This document shows, piece by piece, positions 25,702 to 33,670 of a stretch of 64,000 nucleotides of DNA. Both the position numbers and the translations under genes were made by a program. Position 1 is the stretch's first letter. Each line of letters begins with the position of its first letter. The notes under the pieces are model-generated. The model ran no database searches. It saw only the letters and a program-made list of their open reading frames with translations, and was not told where the DNA came from. The stretch is from Pseudarthrobacter oxydans. Lineage in GTDB: Bacteria > Actinomycetota > Actinomycetes > Actinomycetales > Micrococcaceae. Location of the stretch: contig NZ_JAUSSN010000001.1 of assembly GCF_030812335.1 (NCBI RefSeq), positions 1 through 64,000 on the forward strand. Reading direction: 5' to 3'.

Positions 25702-26832
25702 ATGCCAAAGCAGATGTCCCGACACTCGTCCATCCTGAAGACCCCGCGGGCCAGCCGGAAACTCACGCCGCACCCCGGCGAGCCGAGCCACGGCCCGCTG
25801 ACGGCGGAGGAACTGCAGCTTGCCGCGCGGAACCACTCCATGCCGCTGGAGGCGCTGCGGCAGGACACTACCCCGCCCGGGCTGCATTACCTGCTGAACC
25901 ATTTCGACATCCCGTTCATCGACGCCGAGCAATGGCACCTGCGGATCAACGGCGCCGTGCAGCGGTCCCTGGAGCTGAACCTCAAGGCGCTCCGCCGGTC
26001 GCCCAGGATCAGCATCCCCGTGACCCTGGAGTGCGCCGGCAACGGCCGCTCGCTGCTGCGGCCACGCCCGCTGAGCCAGCCCTGGCGGCTTGAGGCCGTC
26101 GGCACCGCCGTCTGGACCGGGGTTCCGCTCGCCTACCTGCTGGCCCAGGCCGGGGTGGAGGACGATGCCGCGGAGGTGGTGTTCACCGGCGCCGACAGCG
26201 GGATCCAGGGTGGCGTCCGGCAGCAGTACGCCCGGAGCCTTCCGATCGCGGAAGCCCTGCGGCCCGACATCGTGCTGGCCTACCGGATGAACGGCAACGA
26301 CCTGCCCCCGCAGCACGGCTACCCGCTGCGGCTGGTGGTCCCCGGCTGGTACGGCATGGCGAGCGTCAAGTGGCTCTCCTCCATCAAGGTGCTCACCAAG
26401 CCGTTCGACGGTTTCCAGCAGGCCGTCGCGTACCGCTACCAGCAGGACGCTGACGACGCCGGCATCCCCGTCACCTGGATCAAGGTCCGCTCGCTGATGG
26501 TCCCGCCGGGCGTCCCGGACTTCTTCACCCGGAGCCGGATCGTGCCGGCCGGGCCGGTGCTGCTGACCGGCCGGGCCTGGTCCGGGGAGGGTACGGTGCA
26601 GCGTGTCGAGGTGGGAATCGACGGCAAGTGGGCGACCGCGCACCTGGAACATCCGCCGGCGCCCTTCGCCTGGTGCGCCTGGTCCCTGCCCTGGGTGGCC
26701 GACCCCGGCGAACACGAGCTGGCTTGTCGAGCCACGGACGCCAGCGGCGCCACCCAGCCGCTGGAGCAGGTCTGGAACTACCAGGGCATGGGCAACAACG
26801 TGGTCCAGCGGGTCAAGGTGACGGTGGAGTAG
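25702..26832 (+). CDS. Sulfite-oxidase-like molybdopterin enzyme
   Basis: 376 aa. An N-terminal molybdopterin domain (about 60-245) has the molybdenum-ligand cysteine in TLECAGNGRS, and VPGWYGMASVKWLSSIK is a cofactor-binding signature. The C-terminal half (about 265-376) is the dimerisation beta-sandwich, ending WNYQGMGNNVVQRVKV. No Tat signal is visible at the chosen ATG, which suggests a cytoplasmic location, unlike many homologues. Likely oxidises sulfite or another small substrate, but there is no cytochrome subunit next to it. Confidence 0.87.
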   Translation: MPKQMSRHSSILKTPRASRKLTPHPGEPSHGPLTAEELQLAARNHSMPLEALRQDTTPPGLHYLLNHFDIPFIDAEQWHLRINGAVQRSLELNLKALRRSPRISIPVTLECAGNGRSLLRPRPLSQPWRLEAVGTAVWTGVPLAYLLAQAGVEDDAAEVVFTGADSGIQGGVRQQYARSLPIAEALRPDIVLAYRMNGNDLPPQHGYPLRLVVPGWYGMASVKWLSSIKVLTKPFDGFQQAVAYRYQQDADDAGIPVTWIKVRSLMVPPGVPDFFTRSRIVPAGPVLLTGRAWSGEGTVQRVEVGIDGKWATAHLEHPPAPFAWCAWSLPWVADPGEHELACRATDASGATQPLEQVWNYQGMGNNVVQRVKVTVE

Positions 26833-26883
26833 GCGGCGCTCAGCAGCACTCCAAGTCGGTGAGCACCTGGATCTTGAACCCTG

Positions 26884-27660
26884 CTAGTGGATGTGGCTTC
26901 CGCCGTTGATGTCGATGGTGGTTCCGGTGAGGTAGGCGGATTCCTCGGAGGACAGGAACGTGATGACGGCCGCGATTTCCTCGGTGCTGGCGTTGCGGCC
27001 CACGGGAATGCCGGCGTTGATGGCGGCTTCCTGCTCCTCCGTGCTGCCGACCCGGATGTTGGTGTCCACCGCGCCGGGGGTGATGGCGTTGACGGTCACG
27101 CCGGTGCTGCCGATTTCACGGGCCAGCGCCTTGGTGAAGCCGAGGATGGCGGCTTTGGCGGCGGAGTAGGGGACTTTCCCGAATACGCCGCCGCCGCGCT
27201 GTGCCGAGACGGAGGACATGTTGACGATCCGGCCCCAGCCGCTGGCAATCATGTCCGGCAGGAAGGCCTTGGTGACGAGGTAGGTGCCCGTGGAATTCAC
27301 TGCCATGACCTTGTTCCACAGCTCGAGGGTGGTTTCCAGGAACGGCACCGGCGAGGTGATGCCGGCGATGTTGGCCAGGGCGCCGACCGGGGGAAGGTTG
27401 CCGGCACCGACTTCGGCCGCGACGGCCCGGTAGGCGGCGCTGACGGATTCTTCGTTGGCGACGTCGACCTCGTGCCCGAACGCGGGAACGTTGAATTCGT
27501 TGCCGATGTCCGCGGCGACCTTGGCGGACTTCTCGCCGTCGAGGTCCAGGATGACGACCGCCCAGCCGTCGCTGGCGTAGCGGCGTGCGGTGGTGATGCC
27601 GATGCCGCGGTCCGAGGTGGCTCCGGTCAGGACGGCGGTGCGCTGGATGGTGTTGCTCAT
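26884..27660 (-). CDS. SDR-family oxidoreductase
   Basis: 258 aa, classical SDR: TGATSDRGIGITTA cofactor motif near residue 13, NIAG, SSVSAQRGG with catalytic Ser and YSAAK catalytic Tyr/Lys. The end YLTGTTIDINGGSHIH is usual for FabG-like enzymes. NAD(P)-dependent alcohol/ketone conversion; within this cluster it probably oxidises a polyol or sugar acid. The start was chosen at MSNTIQRTAV because AAGGAG lies 5 nt before the ATG. It is downstream of the isomerase gene, with a strong palindrome between the two. Confidence 0.9.
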   Translation of the reverse strand: MSNTIQRTAVLTGATSDRGIGITTARRYASDGWAVVILDLDGEKSAKVAADIGNEFNVPAFGHEVDVANEESVSAAYRAVAAEVGAGNLPPVGALANIAGITSPVPFLETTLELWNKVMAVNSTGTYLVTKAFLPDMIASGWGRIVNMSSVSAQRGGGVFGKVPYSAAKAAILGFTKALAREIGSTGVTVNAITPGAVDTNIRVGSTEEQEAAINAGIPVGRNASTEEIAAVITFLSSEESAYLTGTTIDINGGSHIH

Positions 27661-27700
27661 GATGCTCCTTGAATGGTGTGTTGTAACTTCTTGCTGGGAT

Positions 27701-27756
27701 CGGTTGCTCCGTAACTGCCGTTTTGAGGGGTCAAAACGGCAGTTACGGAGCAATCG
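27701..27756. repeat. Long near-perfect palindrome
   Basis: Two 26-bp arms with one mismatch (27701-27726 and 27731-27756) flank a GGGG loop. It starts 5 nt beyond the stop of the isomerase gene, on the same transcript as the SDR gene. It could be a partial terminator, an mRNA-stabilising stem or a dispersed palindromic element. Confidence 0.8.
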
Positions 27757-27760
27757 GTGG

Positions 27761-28585
27761 TCAGATGAGGTCGGTGATGAAGCTGGCGGCCTTGGCGGCC
27801 GCGGCAGGGCGTTCCCCGTGGGTGACATCCCGGGTTTCGAGTTCGAGCGAGAAGTGGCCGGTGTAGCCCTGCGCCGCGAGTCCGCGGAGTCCCGCGGCGA
27901 AGTCCGCGTGGCCGTTGCCGATGCTGAGATTGATGTTCCCCGGAACTGCGTCGCGCAGGTGGACGTGCGAGATCCGCCCCGTGTGGCGCCGGAGGTACTC
28001 GAGGGGATCCTCGCCGGCGGCCACGATGTGGCTGAAGTCCATGACGATTCCGACGCGGGACCCGGCCAGCCGCCGGGCGAGCAGTTCGGCGCGCTCGAGG
28101 TTCCAGCAAAACCGCAAGTAGTGCAGCGATTCGGTCCAGACCTCGACGCCGAACCCAGCCGCGCGCTGCCCGGCGTGGATCAGCGTGGCAGCGACAGCGT
28201 CCAGGTCCTCCTCGACGCTCCGGACGGGATCGTGGCTGAGGGCTCCGCAGGGAAGGACCAGCGCCTTGGCTCCGGTGTCGGCCGTGAGTGTGAGCAGCGC
28301 CGTCAGGTGCCGCTCTCGGGCCGCCTCACCGTCGGCGTCGAGGACGGCGTTGAGGTCCCCGATGTCCCCGTTGACCGAGCGCACCCGGAGTCCGGAGGCC
28401 GCGACCTCGCCTGCCACGAGCGCGACGGCGGGCAGGTCCAGTTCGTAGGGGACGTGGTCACAGACACCGGGCAGGGCGCCCAGGTCGATTTCCTCGAAGC
28501 CGAGGTCAGCGATGGTGCGGAGCGCCGTGGACAGGTCCTGGTGCCGGAAGCTGATGGACGAGCAGCCGAGTCGGGAGTTGAACAT
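27761..28585 (-). CDS. Sugar phosphate isomerase/epimerase family (TIM barrel)
   Basis: 274 aa, xylose-isomerase-like TIM barrel. Probable metal ligands are Glu in VEVWTESLHYL, Asp in IVMDFSHIV, His in SHVHLRDA and Glu in HFSLELETRD. Such enzymes isomerise or epimerise sugars and keto-acids. Substrate not determinable. The start MFNSRLGCSSISF lies downstream of a strong divergent promoter with a GntR operator. It is the first gene of a minus-strand unit followed by the SDR. Confidence 0.87.
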   Translation of the reverse strand: MFNSRLGCSSISFRHQDLSTALRTIADLGFEEIDLGALPGVCDHVPYELDLPAVALVAGEVAASGLRVRSVNGDIGDLNAVLDADGEAARERHLTALLTLTADTGAKALVLPCGALSHDPVRSVEEDLDAVAATLIHAGQRAAGFGVEVWTESLHYLRFCWNLERAELLARRLAGSRVGIVMDFSHIVAAGEDPLEYLRRHTGRISHVHLRDAVPGNINLSIGNGHADFAAGLRGLAAQGYTGHFSLELETRDVTHGERPAAAAKAASFITDLI

Positions 28586-28632
28586 CGTCGTTGATCCTCT
28601 GGTCATGCCCGGGGGCGGTGGTGATGCAGACC

Positions 28633-28662
28633 ACACTACGGAACTTCACTGTCAACAGTCAA
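28633..28662 (-). promoter_or_regulatory. Promoter of the isomerase-SDR unit
   Basis: On the minus strand, TTGACT (28657-28662), 18 bp and TAGTGT (28633-28638). The -35 lies inside the left arm of the inverted operator. Confidence 0.6.
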
Positions 28663-28684
28663 CCCTTGAAGTTGACTGTTGACA
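28650..28684. promoter_or_regulatory. GntR operator: perfect 14-bp inverted repeat
   Basis: TGTCAACAGTCAAC (28650-28663) and its exact complement GTTGACTGTTGACA (28671-28684) are separated by 7 bp, between the divergent isomerase and transporter genes. A related site TGTTAACAGTCGAC lies at 28722-28735, and similar half-sites occur before the GntR gene at 32147. The arrangement suggests regulation of both directions by that regulator. Confidence 0.7.
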
Positions 28685-28721
28685 TTGCTGTATGGCGCGG
28701 GTCACACTGGGTGGCATCAGT

Positions 28722-28735
28722 TGTTAACAGTCGAC
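28722..28735. promoter_or_regulatory. Second GntR-type operator site
   Basis: TGTTAACAGTCGAC matches 12 of 14 bases of the operator arm at 28650. It lies about 50 bp before the transporter start and may act as a roadblock or a cooperative site. Confidence 0.5.
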
Positions 28736-28781
28736 AGCGCCGGGCGGCACCGCTTCGGTTGCAAATCGAAAGGGATACACC

Positions 28782-30119
28782 ATGAGCAACGAAGCTCTGA
28801 AAATGCGCGGCCACGTGCATGGCACCAAGGACGCAAAGCGGGTCGCCGTCGGATCCGGCGTCGGCGCGGTGATCGAGACCTATGACTTCATCGGTTTCGG
28901 CACGGCAGCTGCCCTGTACTTTGGCACGGCCTTCTTCCCCACCGGCGACCCGGTCACGGGCACCCTCGCCGCTTTCGCCACCCTGGGCGTCGGCTTCGCC
29001 GCCCGGCCTATCGGCGGCATCATCGGCGGCCACCTCGGCGACAAAGTGGGCCGCAAGCCCGTCCTCGTGGCCTCGCTGATCCTCATGGGTGTGGCCACAT
29101 TCATGATCGGCCTGCTCCCCACCTACGAGCAGGTGGGCCTGCTGGCCCCGGCCCTGCTCGTGTTCGTCCGCATCGTCCAGGGCCTGGCCTTCGGCGCCGA
29201 ATGGGGCGGCGCGATCCTGATGAGCTACGAGCACGCCCCGTGGAAATCCAAGGGCAAGTACACCGGCATCGTGCAGGCCGGCTTCCCCGTTGGCCTGCTC
29301 CTGGCGAACCTGGTCTTCCTGGTCAGCGTGAACCTCGGCGGCGAACTCGCCTGGCGCGTCCCGTTCCTGGCCAGCATCGTCCTGGTCGCCGTCGGCCTGA
29401 TCATCCGCGCCAAAGTCCCCGAGTCCCCCGTCTTCGACGAGGTCAAGGAAAGCGGCGCCATCGTCAAGTCCCCGATCACCGAAGTCATCAAGACCGACTG
29501 GCGCAACATCGTCAAGGGCATCGGCCTGCGCATCGCCGAGACCGCCGGGTACGCCGTGTCCATCACGTACATGATTTCCTACCTCCACACCGAGCAGCTC
29601 GCGGACAAGACCCAGACCCTGGTGGCCCTCTGCATCGCCTCTGCCATCGGCATCTTCGCCACCCAGGCCTGGGCCCGGCTCACGGACAGGATCGGCCGCC
29701 GCCCCCTCTACATCTGGTCCTGCGCCTTCGCCCTGCTGTTCGGCATCCCGATGTTCCTGCTGGTCAACACCGGCATGTTCATCGCCATCATCGCCACCGT
29801 CGCCATCTCCTACGCCGTCTGCCAGAACTCCCTCGCCGGCGCCCAGGGCGCCTGGTTCCCCGAACTGTTCCAGGCCAAGACCCGCTCCTCCGGAGCCTCA
29901 CTGGCCTACCAGATCTCGGCCATGGTCTCCGGCTTCACCCCCTTCATCACCACGCTGCTGTTCGTCAGCTTCGGCTGGATGGGCCCGGCACTGCTCTTCA
30001 GCTTCTACGCCGCGATCGGCCTCTGGGCCGCCCTCGTCACCCGGGAAACCTGGGGCAAGCGTGAGCGCCAGCTCGCGGACGAGGCCACCAAAAGCACCCC
30101 AGAGTCGGTGAACGTCTGA
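28782..30119 (+). CDS. MFS transporter, metabolite:H+ symporter (MHS) family
   Basis: 445 aa with about twelve membrane helices. The loop motif GGHLGDKVGRKPVLV and GAVIETYDFIGFG identify the MHS group (ShiA, KgtP, ProP), proton-coupled importers mainly of organic acids and zwitterions. In the GntR cluster it probably brings in an unphosphorylated sugar acid or polyol-like carbon source. AAAGGGA precedes the ATG. The stop overlaps a candidate ATG of the next gene (TGATG), so the transporter and transketolase genes form an operon. Confidence 0.9.
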   Translation: MSNEALKMRGHVHGTKDAKRVAVGSGVGAVIETYDFIGFGTAAALYFGTAFFPTGDPVTGTLAAFATLGVGFAARPIGGIIGGHLGDKVGRKPVLVASLILMGVATFMIGLLPTYEQVGLLAPALLVFVRIVQGLAFGAEWGGAILMSYEHAPWKSKGKYTGIVQAGFPVGLLLANLVFLVSVNLGGELAWRVPFLASIVLVAVGLIIRAKVPESPVFDEVKESGAIVKSPITEVIKTDWRNIVKGIGLRIAETAGYAVSITYMISYLHTEQLADKTQTLVALCIASAIGIFATQAWARLTDRIGRRPLYIWSCAFALLFGIPMFLLVNTGMFIAIIATVAISYAVCQNSLAGAQGAWFPELFQAKTRSSGASLAYQISAMVSGFTPFITTLLFVSFGWMGPALLFSFYAAIGLWAALVTRETWGKRERQLADEATKSTPESVNV

Positions 30120-30163
30120 TGACCACGACCGAAGAAGCGCACATGACCCGCACGGAGGAAACC

Positions 30164-31027
30164 ATGGCTAACACCAGCACACAACGCGTTGCCAGCGTCT
30201 CGGCCGCCGCATACCGGATCCGGCACCACGCCCTGACCATGGGCGAAGTCCAGGGCCAGGGCTACGTGGGCCAGGCCCTGGGCGCGGCGGACATGCTCGC
30301 CGCCGTGTACGCGGACCAGCTCCGGTTCCGCGCCGACGACCCGGAGTGGGCGGAACGCGACCGGTTCCTGCTCTCCACCGGGCACTACGCCATCGGGCAC
30401 TACGCGGCCCTGGCCGAGGCCGGAGTCATCCCGGTCGAGGAACTGGACACCTACGGCTCGGACGATTCCCGGCTGCCGATGTCCGGGATGTCCACCTACA
30501 CCCCCGGGATGGAAATCTCCGGCGGCTCCCTGGGCCACGGGCTCTCCATCGCGGTCGGCATCGCCCTGGGCCTGCGCCACCAGGGCTCCGCGGCGAGGGT
30601 CTACAACTTCCTCTCCGACGGCGAACTCGACGAAGGCTCCACCTGGGAGGCCGCGATGGGCGCCCACCACCACCAGCTCGGCAACCTGACCGCCATGGTG
30701 GACATCAACGCCCTGCAGGCCGACGGCAAGACGGACACCGTGCTCCGCACCGAACCCGTCACAGAAAAGTGGGAGGCCTTCGGCTGGTACACCCAGCGCG
30801 TCGACGGCAACGATATGGCAGCCTTGCTGACCGCGTTCGACAACGCCGCCGCCCAGGCGGCCCTCACCGGACGGCCCTCCGTGATCCTGTGCGACACGAA
30901 GGTCGGTCGCGGCGTGCCGCTGCTGGAGGACCGGGAAAAGGCGCACTTCATGCGCATCGAGGAACACGAATGGCAGACCTGCCGCGAGCAGCTGACCGCC
31001 GGATACGAAGAAAGGACCAGCTCATGA
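30164..31027 (+). CDS. Transketolase, N-terminal (thiamine-binding) subunit
   Basis: 287 aa from the ATG at 30164; it covers only the pyrophosphate-binding half of transketolase. The motif SDGELDEGSTWEAAMGAHHH...VDINALQADG is the Mg/ThDP signature and GHGLSIAVGIALG is typical. GGAGG lies 5 nt before this ATG; in-frame ATGs at 30119 (overlapping the transporter stop) and 30143 are alternatives. It needs the partner at 31024-32016, which overlaps it by 4 nt. Split two-subunit transketolases include AptA/AptB of apiose catabolism and SqwG/H of sulfoquinovose breakdown; the substrate here is unknown. Confidence 0.9.
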   Translation: MANTSTQRVASVSAAAYRIRHHALTMGEVQGQGYVGQALGAADMLAAVYADQLRFRADDPEWAERDRFLLSTGHYAIGHYAALAEAGVIPVEELDTYGSDDSRLPMSGMSTYTPGMEISGGSLGHGLSIAVGIALGLRHQGSAARVYNFLSDGELDEGSTWEAAMGAHHHQLGNLTAMVDINALQADGKTDTVLRTEPVTEKWEAFGWYTQRVDGNDMAALLTAFDNAAAQAALTGRPSVILCDTKVGRGVPLLEDREKAHFMRIEEHEWQTCREQLTAGYEERTSS

Positions 31028-32016
31028 GCACCACCGCCGCACCCAAGCTGAAGACCTCGGCCATGATCGCGTCCTTCGCGGACCCGGGCCAGAAGACCGC
31101 CTCGGCACCGTTCGGACACGCCCTGGTGAAGGCAGCACAGGAGAACGAGAAAATCGTGGGCCTGACCGCGGACCTGGGCAAGTACACCGACATGCACATC
31201 TTCGCCCAGGCCTACCCGGAACGGTTCTTCCAGATGGGCATGGCCGAGCAGCTGCTCTTCGGGGCCGCGGCCGGCCTGGCCGAGACCGGCCTGGTGCCCT
31301 TCGCATCGACGTATTCCGTTTTCGCGGCGCGGCGCGCCTACGACTTCCTCTGCCTGGACGCCGCCGAACCGAACCTGAACGTCAACATCGTCGGAGGCCT
31401 CCCCGGCCTGACCACGGGGTACGGCCCCAGCCATCAGGCCACCGAGGACATGGCGATTTTCCGCGGCATGCCCAACCTGACCATCGTGGATCCGTGCGAT
31501 TCCCTGGACATCGAACAGGCCGTCCCGCAGCTCGCCGCCAGCCCGGGACCCAGCTACCTGAGGCTGCTGCGCGGCAACGTCCCGACGGTGCTGGACGAGT
31601 ACGACTACAGTTTCGAACTCGGCAAAGCCAAGGTCCTGCGCGGCGGCGCCGACGTCGTCTTCATTTCCAGCGGCCTGATGACCATGCGGGCGCTCCAGGC
31701 CGCCGAGGCCCTGGCTGCCCACCACGTCGATGTCGCCGTCGTCCACGCCCCCACCATCAAACCCTTCGACGCCGCAACGGTTCTCGCCGAACTCAACACC
31801 GACCGCCTTGCTGTGACGCTGGAAAACCACAGCGTGGTCGGCGGGCTCTTCGAAACCGTCGCGTCCGCCGTCGTCACCGCCGGCCTCGGCAAGCGCGTCG
31901 TACCGGTCGCCCTGCCGGACCAGTTCCTCGACGCCGGCGCCCTGCCCACCCTGCACGACCGCTACGGGCTCACCGTCCAGAAAATCGTCGCGAAAGTCCT
32001 CGCGGAACTGGGCTAA
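31024..32016 (+). CDS. Transketolase, C-terminal subunit
   Basis: 330 aa covering the pyrimidine-binding and C-terminal domains. FFQMGMAEQLLFGAAAGLA supplies the catalytic Glu that activates thiamine, followed by PFASTYSVFAARRAYDFL and GPSHQATEDMAIFRGMPN. With the preceding subunit it forms a complete enzyme that transfers two-carbon units between sugars. ATGA overlap with the upstream gene. A stable hairpin follows. Confidence 0.92.
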   Translation: MSTTAAPKLKTSAMIASFADPGQKTASAPFGHALVKAAQENEKIVGLTADLGKYTDMHIFAQAYPERFFQMGMAEQLLFGAAAGLAETGLVPFASTYSVFAARRAYDFLCLDAAEPNLNVNIVGGLPGLTTGYGPSHQATEDMAIFRGMPNLTIVDPCDSLDIEQAVPQLAASPGPSYLRLLRGNVPTVLDEYDYSFELGKAKVLRGGADVVFISSGLMTMRALQAAEALAAHHVDVAVVHAPTIKPFDAATVLAELNTDRLAVTLENHSVVGGLFETVASAVVTAGLGKRVVPVALPDQFLDAGALPTLHDRYGLTVQKIVAKVLAELG

Positions 32017-32026
32017 CACGCGGCAG

Positions 32027-32070
32027 CGGGAGAAGCGCGGCACGGGCACCGGCCTGTGCCGCGCTTCCCG
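32027..32070 (+). terminator. Hairpin after the transketolase genes
   Basis: The arms CGGGAGAAGCGCGGCAC and GTGCCGCGCTTCCCG pair with a 2-nt bulge around a 12-nt loop. It starts about 10 nt beyond the transketolase stop. There is no clear T-run, so termination would be weak or factor-assisted. Confidence 0.5.
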
Positions 32071-32075
32071 TAAGA

Positions 32076-32119
32076 TCAACCGTTAACACACCAACGGTCG
32101 ACAGTAAGTTGTCAACCGT
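32076..32119. promoter_or_regulatory. Candidate operator before the GntR gene
   Basis: TCAACCGTTAAC (32076-32087), then ACGGTCGACA (32094-32103) and TGTCAACCGT (32110-32119), the latter two forming a 9-of-10 inverted repeat. They share the TGTCAAC/GTCGAC core with the sites at 28650-28735, so autoregulation is likely. Confidence 0.6.
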
Positions 32120-32146
32120 CGCCCCGCAATATTGAGGACACCTGCC

Positions 32147-32806
32147 ATGGCCGGAGCTACAGCACCGCTGCTCGGACTCGAGAAGAAGAGTCTCCGCGAA
32201 CAAGCCCTGTCCGCGCTGCGCATCGCCATTACCAGCGGCGAACTGGAGCCCGGACGGCACCTCGTGGAGACCGAGTTGTCGGACATGCTGCAGATCAGCC
32301 GCGGGACCCTGCGGGAGGCACTGCGGCAGCTGGAGCAGGAGGGCCTGCTCTCGGCCGGGCCGCGGGGCCGGTTGTCGGTGCGCCACCTCGACGCCAAGGA
32401 AATCCGCGACATCTTCGCGGTGCGGGCCGCGCTCGAATCGCTCGCGGCGCGAACCTTGTGCGAACTGCCGGACCGTGTCCAGGTCACCGCTTCGCTGCGG
32501 ACCGCGATCGAAGCCATGGCCGCGGCCGCCGAGGGCAGCCTGGAAGAGCGGATTGAATCCGACCTCGAGTTCCATCGGACGATGTGCCGCCTCACCGGCA
32601 ACGAAACCCTGCTGCACTCCTGGGAGTCCCTGGAGGGTTCCATCCGGATGTCGATCATGTTCGCGGGTCTGGAGCGGGCTGTCAGCAACATGAGCGTCGA
32701 CAGGCATTACGACATCGTCACGGCCATCGAGTCCGGCGACGCCTCGCTCGCGCGGCAGACGATCCTTGAGCACATGGACGGCGCCGCCGCGAACCTGGTG
32801 TCCTAG
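32147..32806 (+). CDS. GntR-family regulator (FCD domain)
   Basis: 219 aa. Winged helix at about 15-85 (LETELSDMLQISRGTLREALRQLEQEGLLS) and an all-helical FCD sensor domain (EIRDIFAVRAALESLAA, LEFHRTMCRLTGNETLL with metal-ligand-type Asp/His residues). Most FCD regulators are repressors released by an organic acid or sugar-derived effector. The start MAGATAPLLG was preferred over an upstream TTG. It follows the transketolase genes, and matching operator sequences occur before it and in the divergent promoter region. Confidence 0.9.
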   Translation: MAGATAPLLGLEKKSLREQALSALRIAITSGELEPGRHLVETELSDMLQISRGTLREALRQLEQEGLLSAGPRGRLSVRHLDAKEIRDIFAVRAALESLAARTLCELPDRVQVTASLRTAIEAMAAAAEGSLEERIESDLEFHRTMCRLTGNETLLHSWESLEGSIRMSIMFAGLERAVSNMSVDRHYDIVTAIESGDASLARQTILEHMDGAAANLVS

Positions 32807-32809
32807 CCC

Positions 32810-33589
32810 CTAATAGTCCACAATCGCGCCGGCGGAGATGTTGACCGTGGCGTCGGTGATGGCGCCGGCCTTGTCCGAGGCCACAAAGCAGGCGACATTC
32901 CCGACGTCGGCCAGCGTAGCGGTGCGGTTCAGGTGGGCGGACTTGGCTATCTCCACGATGATCTCGTCACGGCCCTCCATCTGCCACGGGATCGTCTCGA
33001 TGATGCCGCCGGACACCATGGTGACCACCCGGACGCCGTGTTTGCCGAGTTCCATGGCCCATTGCCGGCGCAGCCCCTCCATGGCATCCAGGGCCACCTT
33101 GAAGCCGCCGAGCCCGGGCGCGGTCTGGGGGCCGGAGCCGCCGAACATCAGCACCACACCCGAGCGCTGCTTGATCATGTGCGTCGCCGCGGCCCTGGTG
33201 GTGAGGAAATGGGTGCGGGTAGCCAGGCTGATGGGCTGCGTGAAGTCGTTGACGTCAATGTCCATCAGCGGCTGCTGGATGTCGCCGAAGGAAATGACGT
33301 TGAAGGAAATGTCGATCCGCTTGTTCTTCTTGGCCACCCGGTCCACGAACGCGTCGACCTGTTCCTCGTCCAGGGCATCGACGACGGACGTTTCCGCCCG
33401 GCCGCCGTCCTCCTGGATGTCCCGGGCCACCTTTTCCAGCCGCGACTCGGTGCGGCCGGCGAGGTGGACGAAGGCCCCCTCCGCCGCGAAGGCCCGTGCC
33501 ACGGCTCCGCCGATGGATCCCCCCGCACCGTAGATCAGCGCGGTTTTGCCCTGCAGCAGTCCGTTTCCCTGCACCTCGTTGTTCAGCAT
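32810..33589 (-). CDS. SDR-family protein with atypical active site
   Basis: 259 aa. The cofactor motif YGAGGSIGGAVARAFA (about 20-35) and AGRTESRLEKVA fit a Rossmann SDR. The usual Tyr-x-x-x-Lys is altered: Lys remains in GGFKVALDAMEG but the position four before it is Leu. FGGSGP keeps a Ser near the catalytic site. It may be inactive, use another base, or serve a different reaction. GGAGG lies 11 nt before the ATG. Its stop is 4 bp from that of the GntR gene (tail to tail), and it likely belongs to the same pathway. Confidence 0.82.
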   Translation of the reverse strand: MLNNEVQGNGLLQGKTALIYGAGGSIGGAVARAFAAEGAFVHLAGRTESRLEKVARDIQEDGGRAETSVVDALDEEQVDAFVDRVAKKNKRIDISFNVISFGDIQQPLMDIDVNDFTQPISLATRTHFLTTRAAATHMIKQRSGVVLMFGGSGPQTAPGLGGFKVALDAMEGLRRQWAMELGKHGVRVVTMVSGGIIETIPWQMEGRDEIIVEIAKSAHLNRTATLADVGNVACFVASDKAGAITDATVNISAGAIVDY

Positions 33590-33670
33590 GGTCGCCTGCC
33601 TCCCGCGGTGGAGTGGTGAATTCCCTCCACTATGTTCTCGCCCGGGTCCGCTGGCAAGGGGCGGACCGGT

